This document shows, piece by piece, positions 1-7,310 of a stretch of DNA of 64,000 bases. The position numbers and the translations under genes were made by a program. This stretch comes from Aquimarina acroporae (GTDB lineage: Bacteria; Bacteroidota; Bacteroidia; Flavobacteriales; Flavobacteriaceae). Below the pieces are notes generated by a model. That model ran no database searches. It worked only from the letters and a program-made list of their open reading frames with translations, and had not been told where the DNA came from. The first letter of the stretch is position 1, and each line of letters begins with the position of its first letter. The DNA is taken from the NCBI RefSeq assembly GCF_023195925.1, contig NZ_JALPRE010000003.1:1-64000 (forward strand), given 5' to 3'.

Positions 1-537
1 AATGAATTGATAAAGAGCAACCGTCATATCAACTACAAAATGTGAAAGTTTCATTACTAAAGAGATCAAAGCTTGCATCATAAGGCTTGAATTTTTGATT
101 TGTGAAAAATATGACTGATCGTTTTTTGATTCATTCAAATATAAGCTCGATAAAAAGCCAAAAACAAGTGAAGTACATCGTCATTCGGGAATACAGACCC
201 TGCATTCCCAGAATTCAGACCAAGAGTTTTGGTGGTTAAAACATTGGTAATCAGTATTTTTTAATTATTTTTTCTTAAATACCAACTAAAAAGAGAAAAC
301 CGTATCTTTATATACCCTAGTAGAGGGATAGATTTTGGGTTTTTTAGGTTTATTGATATACTTTAGGTGATATAATTATTGTGCAGTACGATGAAATAAC
401 ACCAATTTCATAACATGTTTTTAAGAAAAAATTAGGATTTTTGTGCAAAAATGTGAAATAAAGTACCCTGAGCAGAGTCTTTTGTGAAAGAAAAAGAAAT
501 ATGCTACGACTAATTTTGTTAATCGTGGTGCTATGAA
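1..537. other. Gene-free stretch upstream of the first TPR-AraC regulator
   Basis: I see no convincing gene here. The longest ATG-led plus-strand frame (111-239, 42 codons) has no recognisable motif and runs through the direct-repeat boxes at 189-221, so I treat it as chance. The stretch is AT-rich. It holds two GAATWCAGACC boxes but no clean TAnnTTTG promoter element on the plus strand. It probably contains the control region of the regulator that starts at 538. Confidence 0.5.
189..221. promoter_or_regulatory. Two direct GAATWCAGACC boxes, candidate operator
   Basis: GAATACAGACC at 189-199 and GAATTCAGACC at 211-221 are direct repeats with starts 22 bases apart, about two helical turns. 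The same 11-mer occurs at 2311-2321 as one arm of a palindrome upstream of the peptide gene. Shared boxes on both sides of one regulator suggest binding sites for that regulator, though this is inferred from position and repetition only. The boxes are more than 300 bases upstream of the regulator start at 538, so a distant promoter or an unseen divergent gene is possible. Confidence 0.4.
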
Positions 538-2262
538 ATGACTAAACAAACTACAGTGAACACTAACTACTATCGTATAGTTTTTCCTTTATTGCTTTTA
601 GTTGGCTTTTTGGGAGTAAGCCAGGAAGCTGATGTTATAATTCCTGATTCTTTGAAAAAACGAAGTATTCGTGAAATAGAGAATTCATTAAATAAAAGTT
701 ATGGGGATTCAATTAAGTTCCCTTTGTATGCGAAGGTTTTAATCTCTAAAGCCAAGAAGAAAAATAACTTTTTGGCCTTATTGAAAGGATATGCTGCTGC
801 ATCATTTAGTTCGACTGATCCAAAACTTAAAATAAAATACCTTGATAGTTCTGTTGTATCCAGTAAAAATCTTGATGACAAGAATTATCCTGCATATTCA
901 CATTCTGAAAGAGCACGTACATATAAAAGATTAGGTAACTATAGCAAAGCCTTAGATGATTACTTAAAAGCCTTACAATATTTCGATGAAGCAAATAACA
1001 GAAGTTTCTATTATGAGACCAAGCATAATATTGGTTTGTTAAAAAAAATCATTTATGAGTATGAAGATGCCTCTAAAATGTTTGAAGAAGTGTTGCGGTA
1101 TGAAGATGATAATAATATATCTGGTAAGGGACATTTGTCGACCATGTTAGCGCTTTCTAGCACTTATGTAAAGTTAGGATTACAAGATTCTGCTGCCTAT
1201 TACAATAAAATTGGTATAAATGAATCTCTAAAAGACAGCTTGGACATTTATAATTTTTTCGTGTTGAATGAGGGTATCAACAAGTTTTATAAAAAACAGC
1301 ACAAAGCTTCTTTAGATAGTATAGAAAAGGCTGTGCCAATTATAGAAAAACAATTTAGAAAAATAAACAAATCATTACTTGTAAGTGGTTATTTGCATTT
1401 AGGAAAGTTATACAAGAAGTTTAATAATAATGAAAAAGTATTAGAGTCTTTAGGAAAAATAGATACATATCACGAGGAGACAGGTTTTACCTCTCTAGAG
1501 GTTAGCGAAGGCTATGAGATGCTTATTAAGCATTATAAGGCTGAAGATGACAAGAATCAACAGTTATATTATATTAATAAATTGTTTGCTGTAGACAGTA
1601 TCTTAGATATAAATTATAAAGACCTAAGTAAAAAAATAATTAGGGAATACGATACACCTAGACTTCTTGAAGAAAAAGAACTCTTGATAAGCGATTTACA
1701 AAAGAAGGAGAAAAAATCAAATTTAAAATTAATTATAACGCTAACAGTACTAGTTGTTACAATGGTTATTTTGTTATTACAATATAATAAAAACGTTAAA
1801 TACAAAAAGAGGTTTAATGAATTGATGGAAACTAAAATTCCTGAAGCAAATGAAAAAGAGATCAGTGATAATAAAGATGCAAAAGTTGCAGAAACTTCAA
1901 TAGGAATTTCTAATGAGATTATAACTGATATTTTAAATGGATTAGAAATATTTGAGAAGAAGAAAGGATTTTTATCTGCAAACATTACCACTAATGATCT
2001 TGCAAAACAATTAAATACCAATTCTAAGTACTTATCGAAAATCATTAATACGTATAAAAAGAAAAGCTTTAGTGTGTATATTAATGAATTGCGAATACAG
2101 TATGTTATTGAGAAACTAAAGGATGATTCTAAGTTTAGATTGTATACCGTTAAAGCAATTTCTCGTGAAATAGGGTTCAATACTACGGAGGCATTTTCTA
2201 AATCTTTCTACAAAACCACAGGAATATACCCTTCTTACTTCATTAAGCAGCTAGAAAAATAG
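538..2262 (+). CDS. Membrane-anchored TPR sensor with AraC-type DNA-binding domain (regulator 1)
   Basis: A 574-aa predicted one-component regulator. Residues 1-30 look like a signal peptide ending near GVSQ. About 30-390 is helical and TPR-like (for example ALDDYLKALQYFDEA). Residues 396-416 form a single hydrophobic helix, and about 480-574 is an AraC/XylS-type double HTH ending in GIYPSYFIKQLEK. This order puts the TPR sensor in the periplasm and the HTH in the cytoplasm. A GG-leader peptide gene follows 133 bases downstream on the same strand, and a paralogue with its own peptide gene lies at 3323. In Gram-positive RRNPP regulators a TPR domain binds signal peptides inside the cell; sensing of an exported peptide here is my inference. 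Composition is uniformly AT-rich. The domain call is firm, the ligand unknown. Confidence 0.85.
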   Translation: MTKQTTVNTNYYRIVFPLLLLVGFLGVSQEADVIIPDSLKKRSIREIENSLNKSYGDSIKFPLYAKVLISKAKKKNNFLALLKGYAAASFSSTDPKLKIKYLDSSVVSSKNLDDKNYPAYSHSERARTYKRLGNYSKALDDYLKALQYFDEANNRSFYYETKHNIGLLKKIIYEYEDASKMFEEVLRYEDDNNISGKGHLSTMLALSSTYVKLGLQDSAAYYNKIGINESLKDSLDIYNFFVLNEGINKFYKKQHKASLDSIEKAVPIIEKQFRKINKSLLVSGYLHLGKLYKKFNNNEKVLESLGKIDTYHEETGFTSLEVSEGYEMLIKHYKAEDDKNQQLYYINKLFAVDSILDINYKDLSKKIIREYDTPRLLEEKELLISDLQKKEKKSNLKLIITLTVLVVTMVILLLQYNKNVKYKKRFNELMETKIPEANEKEISDNKDAKVAETSIGISNEIITDILNGLEIFEKKKGFLSANITTNDLAKQLNTNSKYLSKIINTYKKKSFSVYINELRIQYVIEKLKDDSKFRLYTVKAISREIGFNTTEAFSKSFYKTTGIYPSYFIKQLEK

Positions 2263-2296
2263 AATCACACAAGATGTTGATTTACAAGTATTTAAA

Positions 2297-2321
2297 GGTC
2301 TGTTTTCTTAGAATACAGACC
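2297..2321. promoter_or_regulatory. 25-bp inverted repeat upstream of the peptide gene, candidate activator site
   Basis: The arms GGTCTGTTTTC and GAATACAGACC surround a TTA centre, with ten of eleven positions complementary. The right arm repeats the boxes at 189-221. The repeat is centred about 55 bases upstream of the TATATTTG element at 2363 and just upstream of the -33 position, where activators often bind. It could instead be a weak terminator for the regulator, but no T-run follows directly. A binding role is inferred. Confidence 0.45.
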
Positions 2322-2337
2322 GATAGATTGTTTTTTA

Positions 2338-2370
2338 TTGATTTTTTTCTAATCCCAATACCTATATTTG
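2338..2370 (+). promoter_or_regulatory. Bacteroidota-type promoter of the first peptide gene
   Basis: TATATTTG at 2363-2370 is an exact match to the -7 consensus TAnnTTTG known from Flavobacterium and Bacteroides. A TTG at 2338-2340 lies 22 bases upstream, in the -33 range. The predicted transcript start is about 20 bases before the ATG at 2396. A separate promoter means the peptide gene need not be read through from the regulator. Confidence 0.6.
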
Positions 2371-2395
2371 AATCAAACATTTAAACCAAATAATC

Positions 2396-2611
2396 ATGAA
2401 GAAGAATCACACAAAGAAAAAGTTAGTTTTAGGAAAAGTAAATATTGCAAAATTAGATCATAATACACTTGCTGCTGTTAAAGGAGGTACGGGTATTCCA
2501 GATCCAGATTCTAAAGATTCTTTATGTAATACAGGAGATGATAGAGCAGGTAGTGGGTGGCCATGTATATTTACTATTGGAAGAAATATACTTCTAGACA
2601 ATGAACAATAA
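2396..2611 (+). CDS. Double-glycine leader peptide precursor (peptide 1)
   Basis: A 71-aa small protein. Residues 1-31 form a leader with the pattern KLVLGKVNIAKL...AAVKGG, typical of Bacteroidota GG-type natural-product precursors, including those annotated as class I lanthipeptides. Such leaders are normally cut after GG by the peptidase domain of a C39-type ABC exporter. The 40-residue remainder (32-71) is acidic and rich in Gly, Pro and Asp, with two cysteines (44 and 57) that could form a disulfide or a thioether. It has its own promoter and terminator and sits directly after regulator 1. No modifying enzyme or exporter is in this window. It may be a bacteriocin-like product or the signal sensed by the neighbouring regulator; neither is shown. 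Confidence 0.7.
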   Translation: MKKNHTKKKLVLGKVNIAKLDHNTLAAVKGGTGIPDPDSKDSLCNTGDDRAGSGWPCIFTIGRNILLDNEQ

Positions 2612-2785
2612 TATAATAAGTCTTTATTTGATAGTCCTATAACCATTAACACAAAATAGTTCAACAAGTACATATCAGTTAAGACTATTTGTTCTTAATT
2701 GAATATAAAATTTAGCCTTTGCCTTTTGGCAAACAGGGCATCCGGCATATCAACCAGACAGTGAGTAATTATATTTAAAATGATG

Positions 2786-2826
2786 ACAAAACCCCAACTC
2801 TTCTTGAGTTGGGGTTTTGTTTTTTT
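2786..2826. terminator. Intrinsic terminator between peptide 1 and the HTH gene
   Basis: A perfect 15-bp stem (2786-2800 with 2806-2820), TTCTT loop, followed on the plus strand by a run of T to 2826. It ends the peptide 1 transcript and may also stop the converging HTH gene. The 170 bases between the peptide stop and this stem hold only a short hairpin (TTTGCC/GGCAAA at 2718-2733) and no gene I can support. Confidence 0.85.
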
Positions 2827-3097
2827 AACTAGTAAATTGAAATGCAGATTTAGCAGTGTTAGATTTTAAATAAAAGCCATATGAAAACCCTACAACTTCT
2901 TCATAAATATAACTTTGCACATCTACATCATAAACAATAGGGGCGCCAAGAGCTTTCATAGTATTAATGATACGATGTAGTTTGGTTTTTGATATATCTA
3001 ATCGTCTGGCCAATGTGCTTGGAGAGCCAGTTGCCTGCATACGAATAAGTCTATCTATACGCGATATTAATTCTAATTGTATAAGTATATTTTGCAT
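2825..3097 (-). CDS. Small HTH-domain DNA-binding protein
   Basis: A 90-aa protein. Residues about 10-55 match a winged-helix/HTH pattern (IDRLIRMQATGSPSTLARRL, then DISKTKLHRIINTMKALG), like the HTH_11/DeoR-type domains found in short Bacteroidota proteins. The C-terminal part is rich in Tyr, Phe and Val (YIYEEVVGFSYGFYLKS) and not recognisable. It is transcribed toward peptide 1 and away from regulator 2. Short proteins of this kind often lie next to small-peptide genes in flavobacteria, so a role in local control is plausible but unproven. It could also be a remnant of a longer regulator. Confidence 0.6.
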   Translation of the reverse strand: MQNILIQLELISRIDRLIRMQATGSPSTLARRLDISKTKLHRIINTMKALGAPIVYDVDVQSYIYEEVVGFSYGFYLKSNTAKSAFQFTS

Positions 3098-3322
3098 TAC
3101 TTTTCCCTTTTTAAGTTTGTTAGTTATTCATGATTAGTAAAAGCAATTATAATCATATGGTTACAAATTATCTAGACGTAGGTTTTTTTACGTTTACAGG
3201 TCAAATGTAGTGGCAAGTTGCTCCCAAAAACAAGAAAATATACCCGTAATTCATGAAAATAGGGCGATATTATAAGGGTTAAGTATTTGATAATAATGGT
3301 ATTATTGATTTTTCTAAGAAAA

Positions 3323-5179
3323 ATGATTACATGCAATAAAAAACTTATTTTTGATATCTATTTTAAGGTAAAACCAATTGTACAATCTCTTTTGAAACCT
3401 GTTTCTACATTTTTTTATCCCTATAAAATACAAGTACTGTTGTTCTTTTTTGTGGTATTTGGGTTGCAAGCAGCAATAGCTCAAGAAAAGAATCTTATAA
3501 TTCCAGACTCATTACTAAAGTTGAGTTATGATGAGCTTAGATCAAGATGGGAACAAGAAAGATATGGGGAAAATAAATACACTGAAGTTTATGCTAGAGC
3601 TTACCTCCAAAAAAGTAAGAATGAAAATAGTGTTATAGAAAATGCAATTGGATATATAATGGTTAGTGTTATTTTCCATGATAGCCCAGAAATACAAATC
3701 CAATATAATGATAGTGCGATAGCAATTACAAAGAATATTAAACATAAATCCTTTCCTGCGCTTTTTTACATTTATAAAGGAACCAATTATGATGAATTAG
3801 GAAATTTTAGTAAAGCATTTGAGAACTATTTGGAAGCAATGAAATGGGCAAAAAGATCCCAAAACAAAAACCATATATCTATTCTAAAAAATAACATTGC
3901 TATTTTGAAAAGAAAGATAGGGAAATATGAAGAAGCTAAATCTATGATGAAAGAATGTCTAATTTACATTGGCAATAAAAAAGAAATGAGAAAAATAGAT
4001 TCCCTTAGTTATTTGGTATCATTATCAGATTTGGTTAATATTTATCGTTTGAATTCACAGATTGATTCTGCTTTAATTTATAACAAAAAAGGTCTTAATT
4101 CTTCTATTGGAGAAAGGTTAAATAATAATGATAAATCGATAAAGGAGAAAGAAACTGCGAACTTATTCAAATTGAATAAGGCTATGCTTTATTATTATGA
4201 AAAAAGATATAGTGAAGTTATAGATGGAATTAATGATGTTTTACCGGATTTATTAAGTTATGAAAACAGGTATTTTTTTAATGAATATGATTTGATAACT
4301 GCTTATCTATATTTAGGAAAATCATATGAGGCGTTATTGGATGAAAAAAACATGGTTTATTATTATAAAAGAATTGATTCTCTTGCTCAAACAGTAAATT
4401 ACATCTTACCTGAAACTAAATTGGCGTATAAAAAGTTGATTCAATATTATAAAATAAACGAGAATAGAGATCAACAACTTTTTTACATTAACAGATTGTT
4501 ATATGCGGACAGTATTTTGGATCATACCTATCGATATTTAGGAGATAAACTTAAAAAAGACTACGACATTCCGCAGTTACTTGTAGAAAAAGAAGCCTTA
4601 ATCACAGATTTAGAAGCCAAAGACAACCAATCGTCCAAAGTAATTTTGGGGCTGTCTTTGTTTTCTCTGGTGCTTGGTGGTTTTTTATTCTGGAATTATC
4701 GTAAACGTAAGGCTTATACGCAACGTTTTGAGCTGCTTATGAATCAAACGAAAGAAGAGGAACAAAAACCCGTGCAAGAGTCTTCTAAAGATTCAGATAT
4801 TGGTATTTCAGACAGTATCGTGACCGAAATTCTACAAAAACTTGATGATTTTGAGCAGCAGCAAGGGTATCTTAAAAATAGCCTTACTCTAAACTCACTG
4901 GCCAAAGAGCTAAAAACAAATGCCAATTATTTGTCTAAGATTGTAAATGCCAATAAGCATAAAAGTTTTAGTCATTACATTAATGATCTTAGAATTGAAT
5001 ACGTTGTTACACAACTTAAGTCAAACTCTACTTTTAGAAAGTATACCGTAAAAGCTATTGCCAACGAGATAGGATTTAAAAGTCCCGATGCCTTCTCAAA
5101 AGCGTTTTACAAGAGTACAGGTATTTACCCTTCTTATTTTATCAAACAGTTGGAAAAGCAGACGACGGTTACAACTTAA
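3323..5179 (+). CDS. Membrane-anchored TPR sensor with AraC-type DNA-binding domain (regulator 2)
   Basis: A 618-aa paralogue of the regulator at 538 with the same order: long N-terminal segment ending in a signal-like stretch (VLLFFFVVFGLQAAIAQ), then IIPDSL as in regulator 1, a TPR-like region, a membrane helix at about 437-459, an acidic linker, and an AraC double HTH in the last 95 residues. The end GIYPSYFIKQLEK is identical in both. The start is uncertain: TTG 3287, ATG 3296 and ATG 3323 are in frame. I prefer 3323, which shortens the odd N-terminal extension and has A-rich upstream sequence. Composition changes inside the gene: sampled 60-base lines are 23-25% G+C before 4140 but 37-45% after 4620, suggesting a mosaic. 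A GG-peptide gene converges on its 3' end. Confidence 0.8.
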   Translation: MITCNKKLIFDIYFKVKPIVQSLLKPVSTFFYPYKIQVLLFFFVVFGLQAAIAQEKNLIIPDSLLKLSYDELRSRWEQERYGENKYTEVYARAYLQKSKNENSVIENAIGYIMVSVIFHDSPEIQIQYNDSAIAITKNIKHKSFPALFYIYKGTNYDELGNFSKAFENYLEAMKWAKRSQNKNHISILKNNIAILKRKIGKYEEAKSMMKECLIYIGNKKEMRKIDSLSYLVSLSDLVNIYRLNSQIDSALIYNKKGLNSSIGERLNNNDKSIKEKETANLFKLNKAMLYYYEKRYSEVIDGINDVLPDLLSYENRYFFNEYDLITAYLYLGKSYEALLDEKNMVYYYKRIDSLAQTVNYILPETKLAYKKLIQYYKINENRDQQLFYINRLLYADSILDHTYRYLGDKLKKDYDIPQLLVEKEALITDLEAKDNQSSKVILGLSLFSLVLGGFLFWNYRKRKAYTQRFELLMNQTKEEEQKPVQESSKDSDIGISDSIVTEILQKLDDFEQQQGYLKNSLTLNSLAKELKTNANYLSKIVNANKHKSFSHYINDLRIEYVVTQLKSNSTFRKYTVKAIANEIGFKSPDAFSKAFYKSTGIYPSYFIKQLEKQTTVTT

Positions 5180-5212
5180 AAAACCCTGCTATGTATACAT
5201 AACAGGGTTTTG
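5178..5212 (+). terminator. Intrinsic terminator of regulator 2
   Basis: AAACCCTG and CAGGGTTT arms with a nearly fully palindromic interior (TATGTATACATA) and T-rich ends. It overlaps the regulator stop codon. It separates the regulator from the converging peptide gene and could work in both directions. Confidence 0.75.
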
Positions 5213-5253
5213 TTCAACACAAATAATCTTGGTTCAGACAAGAAAATTTTTTA

Positions 5254-5421
5254 TTAGTACTGGATAAGATCCTCTAGAGTTGGTCGTTTAGGTCCGATAG
5301 GTAAAACAGGCCCTGTGCATCCGTTTCCAGATCCGTCATCAGTGACATTTGTAGTGTGAGGATTCATTCCTCCATTAATACTAGTTAATTCACGAACAGT
5401 TAAATTTTGTAAACCTTTCAT
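5254..5421 (-). CDS. Double-glycine leader peptide precursor (peptide 2)
   Basis: A 55-aa precursor starting MKGLQNLTVRELTSINGG. The pattern MKxLxxLxxxxLxxIxGG is the short GG-leader form common in flavobacteria. The frame is open to an ATG at 5442, but the start at 5421 gives the usual leader length and follows an A-rich stretch. The predicted mature part (residues 19-55) is Gly, Pro and Thr rich with one cysteine (residue 35) and ends EDLIQY. It converges on regulator 2, with a terminator between them. No modifying enzyme or exporter is in view. Together with peptide 1 it makes two regulator-peptide pairs within 5 kb. Confidence 0.65.
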   Translation of the reverse strand: MKGLQNLTVRELTSINGGMNPHTTNVTDDGSGNGCTGPVLPIGPKRPTLEDLIQY

Positions 5422-5479
5422 TTTTTGATTTTTTAAATACATTACCTTGATGAAGGGTAATAGTGTTATTGTTTGATTT

Positions 5480-5519
5480 CAATGGTAAAACTAGAGTACT
5501 TGTGTCTCAAATTTTGAGA
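5480..5519 (-). promoter_or_regulatory. Candidate promoter and palindrome of peptide 2
   Basis: On the minus strand TACCATTG (5487-5480) matches TAnnTTTG at all but one position, with TTTG (5511-5508) 20 bases upstream. A palindrome TCTCAAATTTTGAGA at 5505-5519 overlaps that -33 element. It lies 84-98 bases upstream of the peptide start, close to the 75-99 bases of the palindrome upstream of peptide 1. The palindromes differ in sequence. A role in regulation is inferred. Confidence 0.35.
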
Positions 5520-5561
5520 TGAACGTAGAAAATGTAGAAGGAATTAAAAATAGGGCATAAA

Positions 5562-5591
5562 AAAACCCGGTTCGATATCGAACCGGGTTTT
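5562..5591 (-). terminator. Intrinsic terminator of rng
   Basis: A perfect 30-bp palindrome centred on GATATC, with ACCCGG/CCGGGT arms, followed on the minus strand by TTTTTT. It lies seven bases beyond the stop codon of the ribonuclease gene. Confidence 0.85.
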
Positions 5592-5597
5592 AGTTTT

Positions 5598-7136
5598 TTA
5601 CTTGATCACTTCACCATCTTTATCGTGAAAGTGATACTCTAAATACGTGTAAGCGTCTCTAGGTACAATCTTTACCCATCGCTTATGGTCAAAGAACCAT
5701 TTTGATCGGGTAGATGGAAATCCTTTGGTTAAAAAAGCCGCAATAAAAGGATGTGCACTCAAGGTGATCTTTTTATGGTCTTTTTTAATTAATTTTTCTA
5801 GTTCGACCTTTATTTTATCTACCAGAACGATTGGCGCCTCAATTTCGCCGTTTTCACCATTCGGGTTTTCCTCTCGGGTTTTGATATTCATTTCAGGTCG
5901 CACGCGTTGTCGCGTGATTTGAATCAAGCCAAACTTACTTGGCGGTAAAATTTTATGTTTCGCTCTATCATCTTTCATTTCTTCCCTTAGGTGATTGAAG
6001 AGCGTTCTACGATTTTCGGCATTATTCATATCGATAAAATCGACTACAATAATACCTCCCATATCTCTAAGACGCAGTTGGCGAGCCACTTCGGCTGCGC
6101 TAATAAGGTTTACTTCGAGGGCAGTATCTTCTTGGTTTTTGGCTTTATTAGAGCGGTTTCCGCTGTTAACGTCTATAACGTGCATGGCTTCGGTATGCTC
6201 GATAACCAAATAGGCACCTTTACTCATAGATACCGTTTTGCCAAAACTGGTTTTGATCTGTCTCTCGATTCCGTATTTTTCAAAAACGGGAGCCTTAGAG
6301 GTGTGTAATTTTACAATTGATTCCTTTTTAGGTGCAATTTCTTGCAGATACTCTTTGATTCTGTTGTAGAGTTCTTCGTCATCTACAACAATAGATGTAA
6401 AGGTGTCATTAAAAACATCTCTTAAAATAGAGGATGCTCTGTTCATTTCACCTAATACTTTTGACGGGTGGTGGGCTTTGTATAATTTTTTACACATGGC
6501 TTTCCAGCGATCCATCAAGTTTTGCAAATCTTTGTCTAGTTCTGCTACTTTTTTGCCTTCCGCTACTGTACGAACAATAATTCCGAAACCTTTGGGCTTA
6601 ATACTTTTTACAAGCCTTTTTAGGCGCTCCTTTTCTTCTGTAGATTCTATTTTTTGCGAAATAGAAATTCGATTAGAAAAAGGAACCAATACAATATATC
6701 TACCGGCGATAGATAGCTCAGAGCTTATTCTGGGGCCTTTGGTAGATATAGGTTCTTTTACTATTTGTACTAATAGCGATTGGTTTGATTTTAACACGTT
6801 TGTAATCGTACCGTGTTTATCAATGTCTTTCTCGAAAGGAAAATCCTTAAGAGAATAGTTTTTTAATTTACCTGTGCTTACACGTTTGATGAATTTAAGT
6901 AAAGAAGATACTTGAGGACCCAGATCATGATAATGCAAAAAAGCATCTTTTTCGTAGCCAACATTTACAAATGCGGCATTTAATCCAGGGACAGATTTTC
7001 TTATTTTGGCAATAAAAATATCACCAACAGAAAAATTACTATCATCTTCTTCCTTATGTAATTCAATTAGTTTTCCATCCTTTAATAAGGCAAAATCTGT
7101 AGAGGAACCAGATCTAATGATCAATTCTTTGTTCAC
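5598..7136 (-). CDS. rng: Ribonuclease G
   Basis: A 512-aa RNase E/G family endoribonuclease that cuts single-stranded RNA and matures rRNA. It has an N-terminal S1-like RNA-binding region (about 35-125) and the catalytic core with VIDVNSG and GGIIVVDFIDM, carrying the metal-binding aspartates. Length fits RNase G rather than the longer RNase E scaffold. The start is GTG at 7136, giving MNKELIIRSGSS, the usual N-terminus of this family in Bacteroidota. It is downstream of HU and the 29-aa peptide on the same strand, with a terminator-like hairpin between, so it may have its own promoter, though I saw no clean TAnnTTTG. Confidence 0.95.
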   Translation of the reverse strand: MNKELIIRSGSSTDFALLKDGKLIELHKEEDDSNFSVGDIFIAKIRKSVPGLNAAFVNVGYEKDAFLHYHDLGPQVSSLLKFIKRVSTGKLKNYSLKDFPFEKDIDKHGTITNVLKSNQSLLVQIVKEPISTKGPRISSELSIAGRYIVLVPFSNRISISQKIESTEEKERLKRLVKSIKPKGFGIIVRTVAEGKKVAELDKDLQNLMDRWKAMCKKLYKAHHPSKVLGEMNRASSILRDVFNDTFTSIVVDDEELYNRIKEYLQEIAPKKESIVKLHTSKAPVFEKYGIERQIKTSFGKTVSMSKGAYLVIEHTEAMHVIDVNSGNRSNKAKNQEDTALEVNLISAAEVARQLRLRDMGGIIVVDFIDMNNAENRRTLFNHLREEMKDDRAKHKILPPSKFGLIQITRQRVRPEMNIKTREENPNGENGEIEAPIVLVDKIKVELEKLIKKDHKKITLSAHPFIAAFLTKGFPSTRSKWFFDHKRWVKIVPRDAYTYLEYHFHDKDGEVIK

Positions 7137-7155
7137 TCTTAAATAGATTTTTATC

Positions 7156-7169
7156 CCGATAACTATCGG
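7156..7169. repeat. Short palindrome CCGATAACTATCGG
   Basis: A 14-bp perfect palindrome just upstream of the rng start. Similar CCCGATA/TATCGGG palindromes are, to my recollection, scattered through flavobacterial genomes. This is the only such copy I found in the window apart from part of the terminator at 38329. It may form a small hairpin in the rng leader. Confidence 0.35.
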
Positions 7170-7285
7170 AATGGATTAAACAATTTTTTCACAGGAATTT
7201 TTGACAATTCCGTTGAAATAAAGGCTATATTTTGGTAGCTTGAGCTATAGGATCTTTATTTCGATTTCAAAGAACATTTAAATGA

Positions 7286-7310
7286 AAAAAGTAGTTAGAA
7301 ACTACTTTTT
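7286..7310 (-). terminator. Terminator overlapping the end of the 29-aa peptide gene
   Basis: AAAAAGTAGTT and AACTACTTTTT arms around a 3-base loop. On the minus strand more T follows. The stop codon of the small basic gene (7304-7302) is inside the stem, so translation to the end should affect folding. Confidence 0.65.

Noticed and set aside
111-239. 42-codon frame in the upstream region ending in Gly-Gly
   Set aside because: Considered as a possible third peptide, but it lacks a GG-leader pattern before the GG, has no core after it, and overlaps the repeat boxes.
1614-2180. 188-codon open frame antisense to regulator 1
   Set aside because: It mirrors the AT-rich coding strand of a clear gene, is full of Phe, Ser and Ile, and has no motif or start context.
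5991-6308. 105-codon open frame antisense to the rng catalytic core
   Set aside because: Antisense shadow of a conserved region; no promoter or family pattern.
6403-6858. 151-codon open frame antisense to rng
   Set aside because: It lies fully inside the well-supported RNase G gene, with low-complexity Ser/Phe-rich translation.
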